Source: an uncultured Clostridia bacterium (GTDB lineage Bacteria; Bacillota; Clostridia; Oscillospirales; Acutalibacteraceae). From it: DNA of 24,123 nucleotides. This document shows, one piece after another, positions 14,681 to 21,810 of the stretch (position 1 is its first letter; every line of letters begins with the position of its first letter). The DNA lies in assembly GCA_944382025.1 (NCBI GenBank), contig CALWMQ010000160.1, positions 1-24,123 on the forward strand. Direction: 5' to 3'. The position numbers and the translations under genes were made by a program. The notes beneath the pieces are model-generated. The model was not told where the DNA came from and searched no databases. It saw only the letters and a program-made list of their open reading frames with translations.

Positions 14681-14704
14681 GCCACCATTGTGTGGCTTTT
14701 TTTT
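14681..14704 (+). terminator. Terminator/attenuator between rpmH and rnpA
   Basis: GCCAC and GTGGC (14681-14685 with 14692-14696) form a five-pair stem around a six-base loop and are followed directly by eight T. The short stem suggests partial termination, which would give more L34 than RNase P protein. Confidence 0.7.
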
Positions 14705-14741
14705 GTATGCGCTTTTTAGAACAGAGAAACGGGAGCCCGCT

Positions 14742-15077
14742 ATGAAACTGGCCGCCATCAAAAGCAACAAGGATTTCCGCACCGCCTACTACCGGGGAAA
14801 GTCCCAGGTACATCCGGCCCTGGTGACCTATGCCCGGCGGAACCGGCTGAAACAAACAAGGATCGGGATCACTACCGGGAAGAAGCTGGGAACGGCGGTG
14901 GAGAGGAACCGGTGCCGCCGGGTAATCCGGGAAGCGTACCGGGGCTTGGCCAGCGAGGTGCCGGCGGGATGGGACCTGGTGTTTGTGGCCCGGGGGCGGA
15001 CTTTGGCGGCCAAAAGTACGGAATTGAAGAAAATCATGGAGAAGCAGTTAAAGAAGGCAGGGGTACTTGTGGAATGA
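14742..15077 (+). CDS. rnpA: Ribonuclease P protein component
   Basis: RnpA is the protein cofactor of RNase P, which trims the 5' ends of precursor tRNAs. The 111-residue protein contains the family signature RNRCRRVIREAYR (residues 55-67; usually RNRxKRxxRE) within the basic RNR motif and a KLGTAVERN approach to it. GGGAG lies about seven bases before the ATG at 14742; the longer reading that begins inside the preceding terminator is rejected. Its stop overlaps the yidD start (ATGA). Confidence 0.97.
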   Translation: MKLAAIKSNKDFRTAYYRGKSQVHPALVTYARRNRLKQTRIGITTGKKLGTAVERNRCRRVIREAYRGLASEVPAGWDLVFVARGRTLAAKSTELKKIMEKQLKKAGVLVE

Positions 15078-15358
15078 AACGGTTGCTTATCAGCCTGATC
15101 CGTTTCTATCAGCGGGCGATATCATCCCATACAGCGCCCGCGTGCCGGTTTATGCCCACCTGTTCGGCCTATGCCATCGAGGCGATTGAACGCTTCGGCG
15201 CGTTGAAGGGAACCGGTCTGGCCATATGGCGTGTGCTGCGCTGCAATCCCTGGGGCGGCCATGGATATGACCCTGTTCCGGAGAAAAAGACGAGAAAAAA
15301 TAAAAAGAATCCCCGGCCGGAGGATGCCCATGGCCGGGCGAACGGAGGACATCCATGA
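15074..15358 (+). CDS. yidD: Membrane protein insertion efficiency factor YidD
   Basis: This 94-residue protein has the YidD signature: LIRFYQRAISSHTAPACRF, then PTCSAYAIEAIERFGALKG and RCNPWGGHGYDPVP. YidD is a small membrane-associated protein that aids YidC-dependent insertion. The C-terminal ~25 residues are basic and polar (KKTRKNKKNPRPEDAHGR), a common variable tail. Start and stop both overlap neighbours by four bases (ATGA with rnpA and with yidC), so the three genes are translationally coupled. Confidence 0.96.
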   Translation: MKRLLISLIRFYQRAISSHTAPACRFMPTCSAYAIEAIERFGALKGTGLAIWRVLRCNPWGGHGYDPVPEKKTRKNKKNPRPEDAHGRANGGHP

Positions 15359-16659
15359 CCGCGATTTTTGATATTCTGGCCGTGCCTCTTGGCTGGCTGC
15401 TGCATTTTATTTATCAGTTTATCCCGAATTATTTTGTGGCGATTTTCCTGTTCACCCTTCTGGTGAGGATCATTACCTTTCCCCTGTCCCTGAAATCCCA
15501 GAAGACCCAGGCGGAACGGGCAAAGCTGGCTCCCCGCCTGGAGCGGATCCAGAAGAAATACAGCCAGGACAAGCAGAAGCTCCAGCAGAAAACCATGGAG
15601 CTGTATGAGAAGGAAAATGTCAGCATGACAGGCGGATGCCTTCCTATGCTGGTACAGTTTGTGGTTCTTTTCGGTATTATTTCGGTAATATATAAGCCGC
15701 TGACCCATTTACAGAATATTCCGGCGGCGGTGACCAATACGGCTATTGTCACGGTGACCAACCCGGTGGATGAGGAAGGAAAAGAGATTCCTACTGAAAA
15801 TAAGATCACCAAGGCGGACGCGGCGGAAGGAAGCTATTACCGGGAACTGCGGATGCTGAAGGTGCTGGATGCCAATAAGGATGAGGTTATCGCGGCCATA
15901 GACGCCATGGATGCGGACGCGCGGAACAATATTTCCGGTGCCGAATACTATGAGCAGATGCAGACCATCCGGAAAAATTTTGATTTCTTTGGGCAGACCA
16001 TGCTGGACAACCCATGGAACAGTGAAAAGGGGTTCAAGGGGATCAGCATCCTGTGGCTGATTCCCTTGATCTCCGGCCTGACAGCGCTGGCTTCCAGCCT
16101 GATCTCCATGCGTTTCATGAAAGTATCGGGCGGTCAGGACCAGCCGGGACAAGGCTGTTCCAATGTGATGATGATGGTATTGATGCCGGCCTTCTCCCTG
16201 TTCATCACCTTTACGGTTCCTGGAGGCGTAGGCATTTACTGGATTTGTTCCAATATTATCGCAGTGATCCAGACCATCGTGCTGAATATGATATATAATC
16301 CGGCGAAGATCCGCGCTCAGGCGGAACTGGAATATCAGGAACGGCGCCGGAAAAAAGCGGAAGATAAGAAGCGTCTGAAGGAAGCCCGGCTGCGGGAGGA
16401 ACAGGAGCTCCGCCGGCAGGAAAAAGAAGAGGCGGAGGAAGCGGAGCGTAAACGGCAGGAGGCGTCCTCCAAGAAGCCGGTTGAGCCGACGAAAAATCCT
16501 AACAAGCTGAAAAAGAAGGCGGAAGGAAGCCTGCCGGCAGCCGCGGAGGAAAAGCCGGAAGCTGAGAGCGCCGGTGAAGCCGGTCAGGCAGGAAACACAC
16601 AGGAGATAACGGAGCCGGAAAAAGAACCGGAGGCCGGGATAGAAAAAGAGGAAAAATAA
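15355..16659 (+). CDS. yidC: Membrane protein insertase YidC/Oxa1 family
   Basis: YidC inserts membrane proteins alone or with SecYEG. The 434-residue protein starts with a hydrophobic segment but no lipobox. It then has LFTLLVRIITFPLSLKSQKT with the conserved groove arginine, the cytosolic hairpin APRLERIQKKYSQDKQKLQQ, and later transmembrane helices (VQFVVLFGIISVIY; GISILWLIPLISGLTALASS; MMMVLMPAFSLFITF; GVGIYWICSNIIAVIQ). A loop of about 100 residues lies between the second and third helices (residues ~120-220), longer than usual. The ~110-residue tail is a Lys/Arg/Glu-rich probable coiled coil (EERRRKKAEDKKRLKEARL-like), the kind used for ribosome contact, ending in an acidic stretch. Confidence 0.96.
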   Translation: MTAIFDILAVPLGWLLHFIYQFIPNYFVAIFLFTLLVRIITFPLSLKSQKTQAERAKLAPRLERIQKKYSQDKQKLQQKTMELYEKENVSMTGGCLPMLVQFVVLFGIISVIYKPLTHLQNIPAAVTNTAIVTVTNPVDEEGKEIPTENKITKADAAEGSYYRELRMLKVLDANKDEVIAAIDAMDADARNNISGAEYYEQMQTIRKNFDFFGQTMLDNPWNSEKGFKGISILWLIPLISGLTALASSLISMRFMKVSGGQDQPGQGCSNVMMMVLMPAFSLFITFTVPGGVGIYWICSNIIAVIQTIVLNMIYNPAKIRAQAELEYQERRRKKAEDKKRLKEARLREEQELRRQEKEEAEEAERKRQEASSKKPVEPTKNPNKLKKKAEGSLPAAAEEKPEAESAGEAGQAGNTQEITEPEKEPEAGIEKEEK

Positions 16660-16699
16660 AGGGCGTTATACGGCCTGAGTAAAGAAGGGACGGAGCAAA

Positions 16700-17599
16700 G
16701 TGCTGAAGGAAGCCATAAAAGAAGCGGCCACCCTGGAGGAAGCCAAAGAGCTGGCCGCCCGGGAGATCGGCGTAGGGACAGAAGTCGCCCAATTTGAGAT
16801 TTTACAGATGCCCCAGAAGAAAACATTCGGCCTGTTTGGGGGATGTCCGGCAAGGGTAAGGGCCTATATAGAGATAACGCCGGCGACCAAAGCGGCGGAT
16901 TACCTGAGAAGTGTGCTGGCGGGAATGGGCGCAGGGCAAGTGGCTATAGAGATAAAGGAAGACGAAAACGGGTGTGTGCTGAGCCTGACTGGTGAGGATC
17001 TTGGTTTTATCATCGGGCGGCGGGGCGAGAACCTGGACGCGCTGCAGTACCTTACAGGACTGGTAGCCAACCGGGTCGAGAATTCCTATTACCGGGTGAC
17101 GATTAATATAGGGAACTACCGGGAAAAACGGGAAAAGACACTGGTAGAACTGGCAAAAAAGGTAGGGAACCAGGCGTCAAAGACGGGAAGGAAAACATCG
17201 CTGGAGCCCATGAACCCCTATGAGCGGCGGATAATCCATACAACGATCCAGGAAATCGAAGGAGCCACCTCCTGGAGCGTGGGGACCGAGCCTAACCGGC
17301 ACGTAGTGGTAGGGCCTTCGGAGGATAACCCGATGAAGAACAAGGCGCCCAAGGAGAGCCGAGGCGGACAGCGATCCGGCGGCCGTGGGCGAAGCGGCGG
17401 AGGCCGTGGGAACGGACGCGGTTCCCGTGAGGACAGGAACGACCGGCCAACAGTAGCGGCGGAACGGCCTGCCCGTCCGGTAAGGGAATTTATACCACGG
17501 AGCAATCCTATGCCGGTAGCGGAGGATGTAACGCCTCCCGAAAAGACGATTTCGGAAAAAGAGGCCAGTGCTACTTTGTACGGCCGCATCGACTTGTAA
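16700..17599 (+). CDS. jag: RNA-binding protein Jag/KhpB with RGG-rich tail
   Basis: KhpB (Jag, EloR) is an RNA-binding protein acting with KhpA in cell elongation and small-RNA biology. The 299-residue protein has the Jag N-terminal domain (residues 1-60, including KKTFGLFGG), a KH domain with FIIGRRGENLDALQYL (~105-120), and an R3H domain with ERRIIHTTIQEIEG ... GTEPNRHVVV (~175-205). The start is GTG with GGAG four bases upstream. After R3H, residues 221-243 are dense in Arg-Gly (RGGQRSGGRGRSGGGRGNGR), followed by ~55 polar residues. The RGG segment is an addition not found in typical short Jag proteins. It lies 40 bases after yidC. Confidence 0.94.
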   Translation: MLKEAIKEAATLEEAKELAAREIGVGTEVAQFEILQMPQKKTFGLFGGCPARVRAYIEITPATKAADYLRSVLAGMGAGQVAIEIKEDENGCVLSLTGEDLGFIIGRRGENLDALQYLTGLVANRVENSYYRVTINIGNYREKREKTLVELAKKVGNQASKTGRKTSLEPMNPYERRIIHTTIQEIEGATSWSVGTEPNRHVVVGPSEDNPMKNKAPKESRGGQRSGGRGRSGGGRGNGRGSREDRNDRPTVAAERPARPVREFIPRSNPMPVAEDVTPPEKTISEKEASATLYGRIDL

Positions 17600-17600
17600 A

Positions 17601-17637
17601 CAAATCCCCTGCTGTGCTAAACAGTGGGGGATGTTTG
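17601..17637 (+). terminator. Bulged hairpin after jag
   Basis: CAAA-TCCCC-CTGT pairs with ACAG-GGGGA-TTTG around a GCTAA loop, with two-base bulges, starting two bases after the jag stop. No U run follows, so it may stabilise the transcript end and terminate only weakly. Confidence 0.45.
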
Positions 17638-17904
17638 CCGTGTGACATAGCGGCTTCAAATGCAGAGCTTGCCGGACAATGGGAGACTTTTCTGCGGCTT
17701 GGCAAAGTGCTGAAACAGGTGGGATTTTAGACGACGGCCGGAGGACACATCTTGGCAGAGGCCGCCGGTTATATAGTGTGTCTGAGAGATTCCGGGGTCA
17801 GAGGGCCTGTAAACAAGTTCGCTGTGGAAGGCGGAGCGCAGCGAAAGGGCAAACCGGGTTGCGTTGCATTCATACTTTGTGGGGTAAACCTCTTACAAAT
17901 AAGG
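17638..17904. other. Unassigned stretch between jag and the GH43 gene
   Basis: About 270 bases without a convincing gene. One open frame (17679-17933, plus) has no Shine-Dalgarno and composition unlike a protein. No remnant of mnmE, which usually follows jag, could be recognised by eye. I see no tRNA, transposase fragment or target-site duplication. Confidence 0.4.
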
Positions 17905-17934
17905 TTGATAAAAATGGAATGCTTATGATATAGT
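17905..17934 (+). promoter_or_regulatory. Promoter of the GH43 gene
   Basis: TTGATA (17905-17910) and TATAGT (17929-17934) with an 18-base spacer lie about 45 bases upstream of the GH43 ATG. A GCGGCCGCCG segment follows in the leader; no palindromic operator is evident. Confidence 0.6.
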
Positions 17935-17978
17935 GGAGACAAATCAAGCGGCCGCCGATGCTGCAAGGGAGGTTTTTT

Positions 17979-18845
17979 ATGCTTCAACGGGAACAGATCC
18001 ATATCCGGGATCCTTTTGTACTGCTGTATGACAAGAAATATTATCTGTACGGCACTCGGGGAAAAGAATGTTGGGGGGACCACGCCGCAGGGTTGGACGT
18101 ATATGTGAGCAGGGATTTACACAATTGGGAGGAGCCGAGCCAATGCTTTACCCCTCCGGCGGGCTTTTGGTCGGACCGGAATTTCTGGGCGCCGGAAGTT
18201 CACGTATACGAGGGGGAGCTGTATATGTTCGCCAGCTTTTATTCGGAGACCCGACGCAGAGGTACCCAAATTCTCAAGGCCGCGTCCCCTATGGGGCCCT
18301 TTCTGCCGATCTCCCAAGGACCAGCGACCCCGCCCCAATGGGAATGTCTGGACGGAACCCTGTATGTGGAACAGGATGGAACCCCTTATATGGTTTTTTG
18401 CCATGAATGGGTGCAATGTGGAGCTGGTGAAATCTGTGCGGTTGAGCTGACCAAGGATCTTAAAGATCCGGTCGGGGAGCCCCGGCTGCTGTTTCGGGCC
18501 GATGAGCCCTCCTGGGTTACCCCCTATCACGGGCCGGAAAGCTATGTCAGCGACGGTCCCTTTTTGTACCGGGCGGAGAATGGGGAGCTGCTGATGCTGT
18601 GGTCCAGCTTTCAAGGAGAATCGTATGTCCAGGCGGTGGCACGGTCGGACAACGGTCGGTTGGACGGCCGTTGGCTGCATGACCCGCAGCCTTTGGCGGA
18701 TTTTGACAGCGGTCACGGTATGCTGTTCCGCACCACGGAAGGACAGCTAATCCTGTCCCTGCATACGCCGAACGAGACTCCTTATGAACGACCGGCCTTT
18801 TTTCCGGTTCGGGAGGAGCACGGTCGCTTGTGGGTGGAGAAATGA
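17979..18845 (+). CDS. Glycoside hydrolase family 43-like protein
   Basis: This 288-residue protein has the one-domain layout of GH43 five-bladed propeller glycosidases, which remove arabinose or xylose units from plant polysaccharides. Visible landmarks are IRDPFVL near the N-terminus (Asp11, candidate catalytic base), NFWAPEVHVYEGELYMFAS (Trp70-Glu73), LDGTLYVEQDGTPYMVFCHEW (Asp125, candidate pKa modulator), and YVSDGPFLYR. In the last of these Asp192 occupies the place usually held by Glu in the [TS]EGP general-acid motif. There is no signal peptide, so it should act in the cytosol on imported oligosaccharides. The ATG at 17979 follows GGGAGG at six bases; a seven-codon longer reading lacks one. 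Substrate cannot be told. It has its own promoter and shares a bidirectional terminator with the next gene. Confidence 0.85.
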   Translation: MLQREQIHIRDPFVLLYDKKYYLYGTRGKECWGDHAAGLDVYVSRDLHNWEEPSQCFTPPAGFWSDRNFWAPEVHVYEGELYMFASFYSETRRRGTQILKAASPMGPFLPISQGPATPPQWECLDGTLYVEQDGTPYMVFCHEWVQCGAGEICAVELTKDLKDPVGEPRLLFRADEPSWVTPYHGPESYVSDGPFLYRAENGELLMLWSSFQGESYVQAVARSDNGRLDGRWLHDPQPLADFDSGHGMLFRTTEGQLILSLHTPNETPYERPAFFPVREEHGRLWVEK

Positions 18846-19024
18846 GCTGTGCCGTCCTTTGACATGCGGCCGCTGGTTATGAAGGATAATCTGCAGTAAA
18901 GGGGAGGATTGTGAAGAGCGGAACCGCCATTCTCTCCAATGGAAAGAGGCTTGGAAAAGCGGGATAGGATAAAAGTGGGATAGGCGTCAAGGGTTATAGC
19001 AAGCCTGTAACCTGTAAGCAGAGA
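18846..19024. other. Gap after the GH43 gene
   Basis: About 180 bases with no gene I can support. A GTG at 18911 with GGGGAGG three bases upstream could encode 18 residues, but the spacing is poor and nothing else supports it. Confidence 0.4.
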
Positions 19025-19064
19025 AAACAGAGCCGCTGAAGGATTTCCTTCAGCGGCTCTGTTT
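19025..19064. terminator. Perfect 19-bp bidirectional terminator
   Basis: AAACAGAGCCGCTGAAGGA and its exact complement flank a two-base spacer between convergent genes. On each strand the stem ends in TTT, with a following TATTTG on the plus strand. It overlaps the stop codon of the minus-strand gene, so it can serve both transcripts. Confidence 0.85.
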
Positions 19065-20427
19065 ATTTGTACCGTTTCACGCGTTTCATTTTCCGGCGTT
19101 TACGGCGGCGGTTATGGACAATAACCAGGACCATATACCCCAAGAGAAGGATCAGGAGAGCGCCCAAACCGATATAAAACCAGGGGGATTTAACAAAGAG
19201 GAGGAACTGGGCCCAGGCAGCAAGGAGCTGATTTTTCTCGGCGCTCTCAGCGGCGACCAGTTCCACCTCCCCTATTTTCTGGTCCAGGTTAAGAAATAAT
19301 TCCACCTTGCCAAGGGGAGTATCTTTTTCCACAGGGGCGGTTAGGGAATCTTGATACCGTGTGACCTTGCGGATGATCTGGGAAGAATCCACACCGGAAG
19401 CGACAATGGTGGAAAATTCCTGGACGGGGACAGCGGCGATGGTATCCTTTTCCCAGCAAAGGGAGACAGGGATACGATCAACGGGTTCATTTTTATTCAG
19501 GAGAGTTTTGTAGGAAAAATCGCTGAACCCCCATTGGAGGAGGCGTTTGGCGTCTGCGAAATGGACGGTAGCGGAGCCATCGGCATCCTTCTGAGCGCCC
19601 ATAGCGACGGCCATATACTCATAACCGGCTTTAGCGCCCATAGCCACGATAGAGTAGCCGTCAGCGTAACCGGTACGTCCATAGACAGCGTCCTTGTAAT
19701 AGCTGGCGGAAGAGGGGCGGAGGAGGTCATTGGTAGAAGGCCAGCTGCGGGCCTCACCGCCGCTGACGGGATGGGCGGTGTATTGGCTCAGCTCCATCAT
19801 TTTGCGCAGGGTGGGGAAATCGGCGGCATATCGGGTAATGGTAATAACATCCCTGGGGGACATATATTGGTTTTCGTCGTAAAGACCGGTGACATTGGTG
19901 AAGTGGGAATTGGTGCAACCCAGTCTTTCGGCCAGAGCGTTCATACCCTCCACAAAGGAAGCCTGGTCACCGGAGAGGGTAACGGCCAGTGTAACGGCGG
20001 CATCAGCGGCGGTCTGGATCATGGAAACGGAGAGGAGATCCTTCAGGGTCCAGGTTTCGCCGAAGGCCATATTAGCGGTACCCAAGCCGGTACCGGCGAC
20101 GATATGGTTAAACATCTGGAGGGTATAGGTACCGGTAGTGGTTTCCATATCCAGGTTTTTCTCCTGAATGACCTCCATGGCGTAAGCGCCAACCATCACC
20201 CGGATCAAGGCGCCGGGGGAATAGCGTGTATCGGGATCTTTTTCATAGAGCACCACATCCTGGTCGGCGGTGGTTCCCAGATACACCAGCATAGCGGAGG
20301 GAGAAACGATGGTATTTTCCTGAGAGGAGGGGTAATCATAGAGGACCTGTGCGGAGGCGGATGAGGCCAACAGGCCGACTACAAGAACCAGGGCAAGGAA
20401 AAAGGATAGAAAATTTGTTTTCTTCAT
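19063..20427 (-). CDS. Penicillin-binding-protein-5-like protein lacking catalytic motifs
   Basis: This 454-residue protein has a signal peptide (KKTNFLSFFLALVLVVGLL then ASSASA), a peptidase S11 fold region (residues ~35-290), a second domain, and a C-terminal transmembrane helix followed by a basic tail (RRRKRRKMKRVKRYK). S11 enzymes trim the terminal D-Ala from peptidoglycan stem peptides. Here all three active-site motifs are changed. SxxK (usually PASTTK) reads PGALIR (Ala73, Arg76), SxN (usually SGN) reads TAA (139-141), and KTG reads RTG (251-253). The surrounding scaffold is intact: ERLGCTNSHFTNVTGLYDE, MSPRDVITITRYA, GYSIVAMGAKAGYEYMAVAMGA. It therefore looks like a structural or regulatory pseudoenzyme. 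The ATG at 20427 has GGGGA six bases upstream. Confidence 0.88.
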   Translation of the reverse strand: MKKTNFLSFFLALVLVVGLLASSASAQVLYDYPSSQENTIVSPSAMLVYLGTTADQDVVLYEKDPDTRYSPGALIRVMVGAYAMEVIQEKNLDMETTTGTYTLQMFNHIVAGTGLGTANMAFGETWTLKDLLSVSMIQTAADAAVTLAVTLSGDQASFVEGMNALAERLGCTNSHFTNVTGLYDENQYMSPRDVITITRYAADFPTLRKMMELSQYTAHPVSGGEARSWPSTNDLLRPSSASYYKDAVYGRTGYADGYSIVAMGAKAGYEYMAVAMGAQKDADGSATVHFADAKRLLQWGFSDFSYKTLLNKNEPVDRIPVSLCWEKDTIAAVPVQEFSTIVASGVDSSQIIRKVTRYQDSLTAPVEKDTPLGKVELFLNLDQKIGEVELVAAESAEKNQLLAAWAQFLLFVKSPWFYIGLGALLILLLGYMVLVIVHNRRRKRRKMKRVKRYK

Positions 20428-20658
20428 AGACATTCCCCAATATTCTGATATATAATACAAGATACGGCCCGCTGGTATAAGGCGATGGTAAAAAGGCAGC
20501 GGGGAAATCCGGCTTCCGGAAGGAGGCCTGAAATGACCTGGAGAGGAAGCCTGTGGAATGGACAGGCGGTGGATAAAGATAGTATACCATAAAAACGGCT
20601 GGGAGGAAACAGAGAAAATGGTGATAATTTCCGGCTGGAGGAAAGGCAGGATCAAGAA

Positions 20659-21333
20659 ATGGTTTATGTTACCGGAGATCTCCATGGAGAGTATGCCCGA
20701 TTCAGCGCCCCGGCAATGCGGCGGCTGAAAAAAGGGGATACCCTGATAGTGTGCGGGGATTTTGGTTTTTTGTGGAGAGGGGATAAAAAAGAGGAAAGCG
20801 TGCTGAAAAAGATCGGGGGGTTACGGTATCAGGTACTGTTTGTGGAGGGGTGCCATGATAATTACGACCTGCTGAGGGAGTATCCGGAAACGGAATGGAA
20901 CGGAGGCCGGGTCAGAGAAATATCAGGGGGTCTGAAACAGCTGATGCGCGGGGAACTGTTTCAGATAGAAGGGCATTCCTATTTTACGTTTGGCGGAGGG
21001 GAAAGCACGGAGCATGATATCCGGACAGCCTCCCGGACCTGGTGGGAGGAGGAGATGCCCAGTCCAAAGGAGATGCGGCATGGATTGGAGACGCTGTTAG
21101 CGGCGGAAAAGCGGGTGGATTATATTATAACCCATGAGCCGTCAGGGAAATGCCAGGGATTTTTAGGGGCAGGGCAGCGCCGTCTGGATGGGATGAATAT
21201 ATATTTGAACCAGCTGGAAGAGAATGTGGAATTTAAGCGGTGGTTTTTTGGCAGCCTGCACCTGGATAAGCCTCTGAGCAAGCGGCATCTGGCGGTATTC
21301 CAAAAGGTGGTGCCAGTAGAGGAAGAGGCATAA
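20659..21333 (+). CDS. Metallophosphoesterase-family protein with altered metal motifs
   Basis: This 224-residue cytosolic protein starts MVYVTGDLHGEYARF, the Asp7/His9 metal motif of calcineurin-like phosphoesterases, followed by GDFGF (Asp34), GCHDNYD (65-71), ITHEP (His159) and FFGSLHLDK (198-204). In the family the third and last motifs are GNH[DE] and GHxH. Here Asn is replaced by Cys65 and the first His by Ser199, so metal binding may be weakened or different. AGGA lies about seven bases before the ATG. Divergently transcribed from the carboxypeptidase-like gene across 231 bases and followed by two terminators in tandem. The substrate cannot be inferred. Confidence 0.85.
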   Translation: MVYVTGDLHGEYARFSAPAMRRLKKGDTLIVCGDFGFLWRGDKKEESVLKKIGGLRYQVLFVEGCHDNYDLLREYPETEWNGGRVREISGGLKQLMRGELFQIEGHSYFTFGGGESTEHDIRTASRTWWEEEMPSPKEMRHGLETLLAAEKRVDYIITHEPSGKCQGFLGAGQRRLDGMNIYLNQLEENVEFKRWFFGSLHLDKPLSKRHLAVFQKVVPVEEEA

Positions 21334-21347
21334 AAAATAGAGGCGTG

Positions 21348-21381
21348 AACCTGGGGAATCGATGGGATTCTCCGGGTTTTT
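21348..21381 (+). terminator. Terminator after the metallophosphoesterase gene
   Basis: AACCTGGGGAATC pairs with GATTCTCCGGGTT (13 pairs, two wobble) around a five-base loop and is followed by TTT. It lies 14 bases after the stop. Confidence 0.75.
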
Positions 21382-21403
21382 CGTTTACAGAGGGAGGCTC
21401 CGG

Positions 21404-21433
21404 CAGCGGAACCCTGGAACCCCGCTGTTTTTT
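21404..21433 (+). terminator. Second tandem terminator
   Basis: CAGCGG and CCGCTG (21404-21409 with 21422-21427) form a six-pair stem with a 12-base loop, followed by six T. It backs up the terminator just upstream and protects the convergent minus-strand genes. Confidence 0.6.
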
Positions 21434-21507
21434 GAAAAATGAAGACGGAAACGGAGCCTGATAAGAGGGATATACTTGCTTTGAGGGTATTGCAGTGATC
21501 CGGTAGA

Positions 21508-21759
21508 TTATCCCTTCAGCCCTCTCCCCTGCCGATCCATGTTTTCTACCACCACATCAAACAGCTCCCCCAGGGAGGCGGCATATTCCAGCACCCGCCA
21601 GGGGGTATTGGTATGGAAATGGATTTTGATCAGGTTCTCATCCCCTACCGCCATGAGGCAGTCGCCTTCTATGTTGGAGGCGATATACTCATGGATGGCA
21701 TCCTCGTCCAGATGGTGGCCCTCAATGAGCAGCTGTGTGTCAAAGGTATAGTGGGACAT
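21508..21759 (-). CDS. Stand-alone FakA middle-domain-like protein
   Basis: This 83-residue protein resembles the region that follows the DAK2 kinase domain in fatty-acid kinase FakA and relatives. It has TQLLIEGHHLDEDAIHEYI, then GDCLMAVGDENLIKIHFHTN, TPWRVLEYAASLGELFDVVV and ENMDRQ. FakA phosphorylates fatty acids held by FakB; in FakA this domain carries metal ligands from Cys and a His-x-His pair (recalled from the literature). Here the His pair (IHFH) is kept but the Cys position near the N-terminus appears to be Asp7. No kinase domain is attached or nearby. AGGAGG lies nine bases before the ATG, so the short form is properly expressed and not a fragment. It follows udg by 51 bases, probably in one transcript. 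Confidence 0.7.
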   Translation of the reverse strand: MSHYTFDTQLLIEGHHLDEDAIHEYIASNIEGDCLMAVGDENLIKIHFHTNTPWRVLEYAASLGELFDVVVENMDRQGRGLKG

Positions 21760-21810
21760 AATGAATAACCTCCTGTAGGTGAAAGGAATAGATGGGTGGA
21801 GCAAGGGGGA

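Noticed and set aside
14262..14855. 197-codon minus-strand frame across the dnaA-rpmH gap
   Set aside because: Overlaps rpmH and rnpA on the other strand and the rpmH promoter; Phe/Ser/Leu-rich from purine-rich DNA read backwards.
17679..17933. 84-codon plus-strand frame after jag
   Set aside because: No Shine-Dalgarno, Arg-rich composition from GC-rich DNA, and it runs into the GH43 promoter.
18911..18967. Possible 18-residue peptide from a GTG with GGGGAGG
   Set aside because: Spacing of three bases is too short, and there is no conservation evidence or promoter.
19327..19336. TTTTCCACA, one mismatch from a DnaA box, inside the carboxypeptidase-like gene
   Set aside because: Isolated and in coding sequence; encodes ordinary residues.
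20457..20475. Full -35/-10 promoter for the carboxypeptidase-like gene
   Set aside because: A TATTAT -10-like element is present at 20452-20457, but the hexamer 17 bases upstream (TTATAC) matches -35 at only two positions.
20568..20576. GGTGGATAA, one mismatch from a DnaA box, between the carboxypeptidase-like and phosphoesterase genes
   Set aside because: Single isolated site six kilobases from the origin gap; expected by chance at this length.
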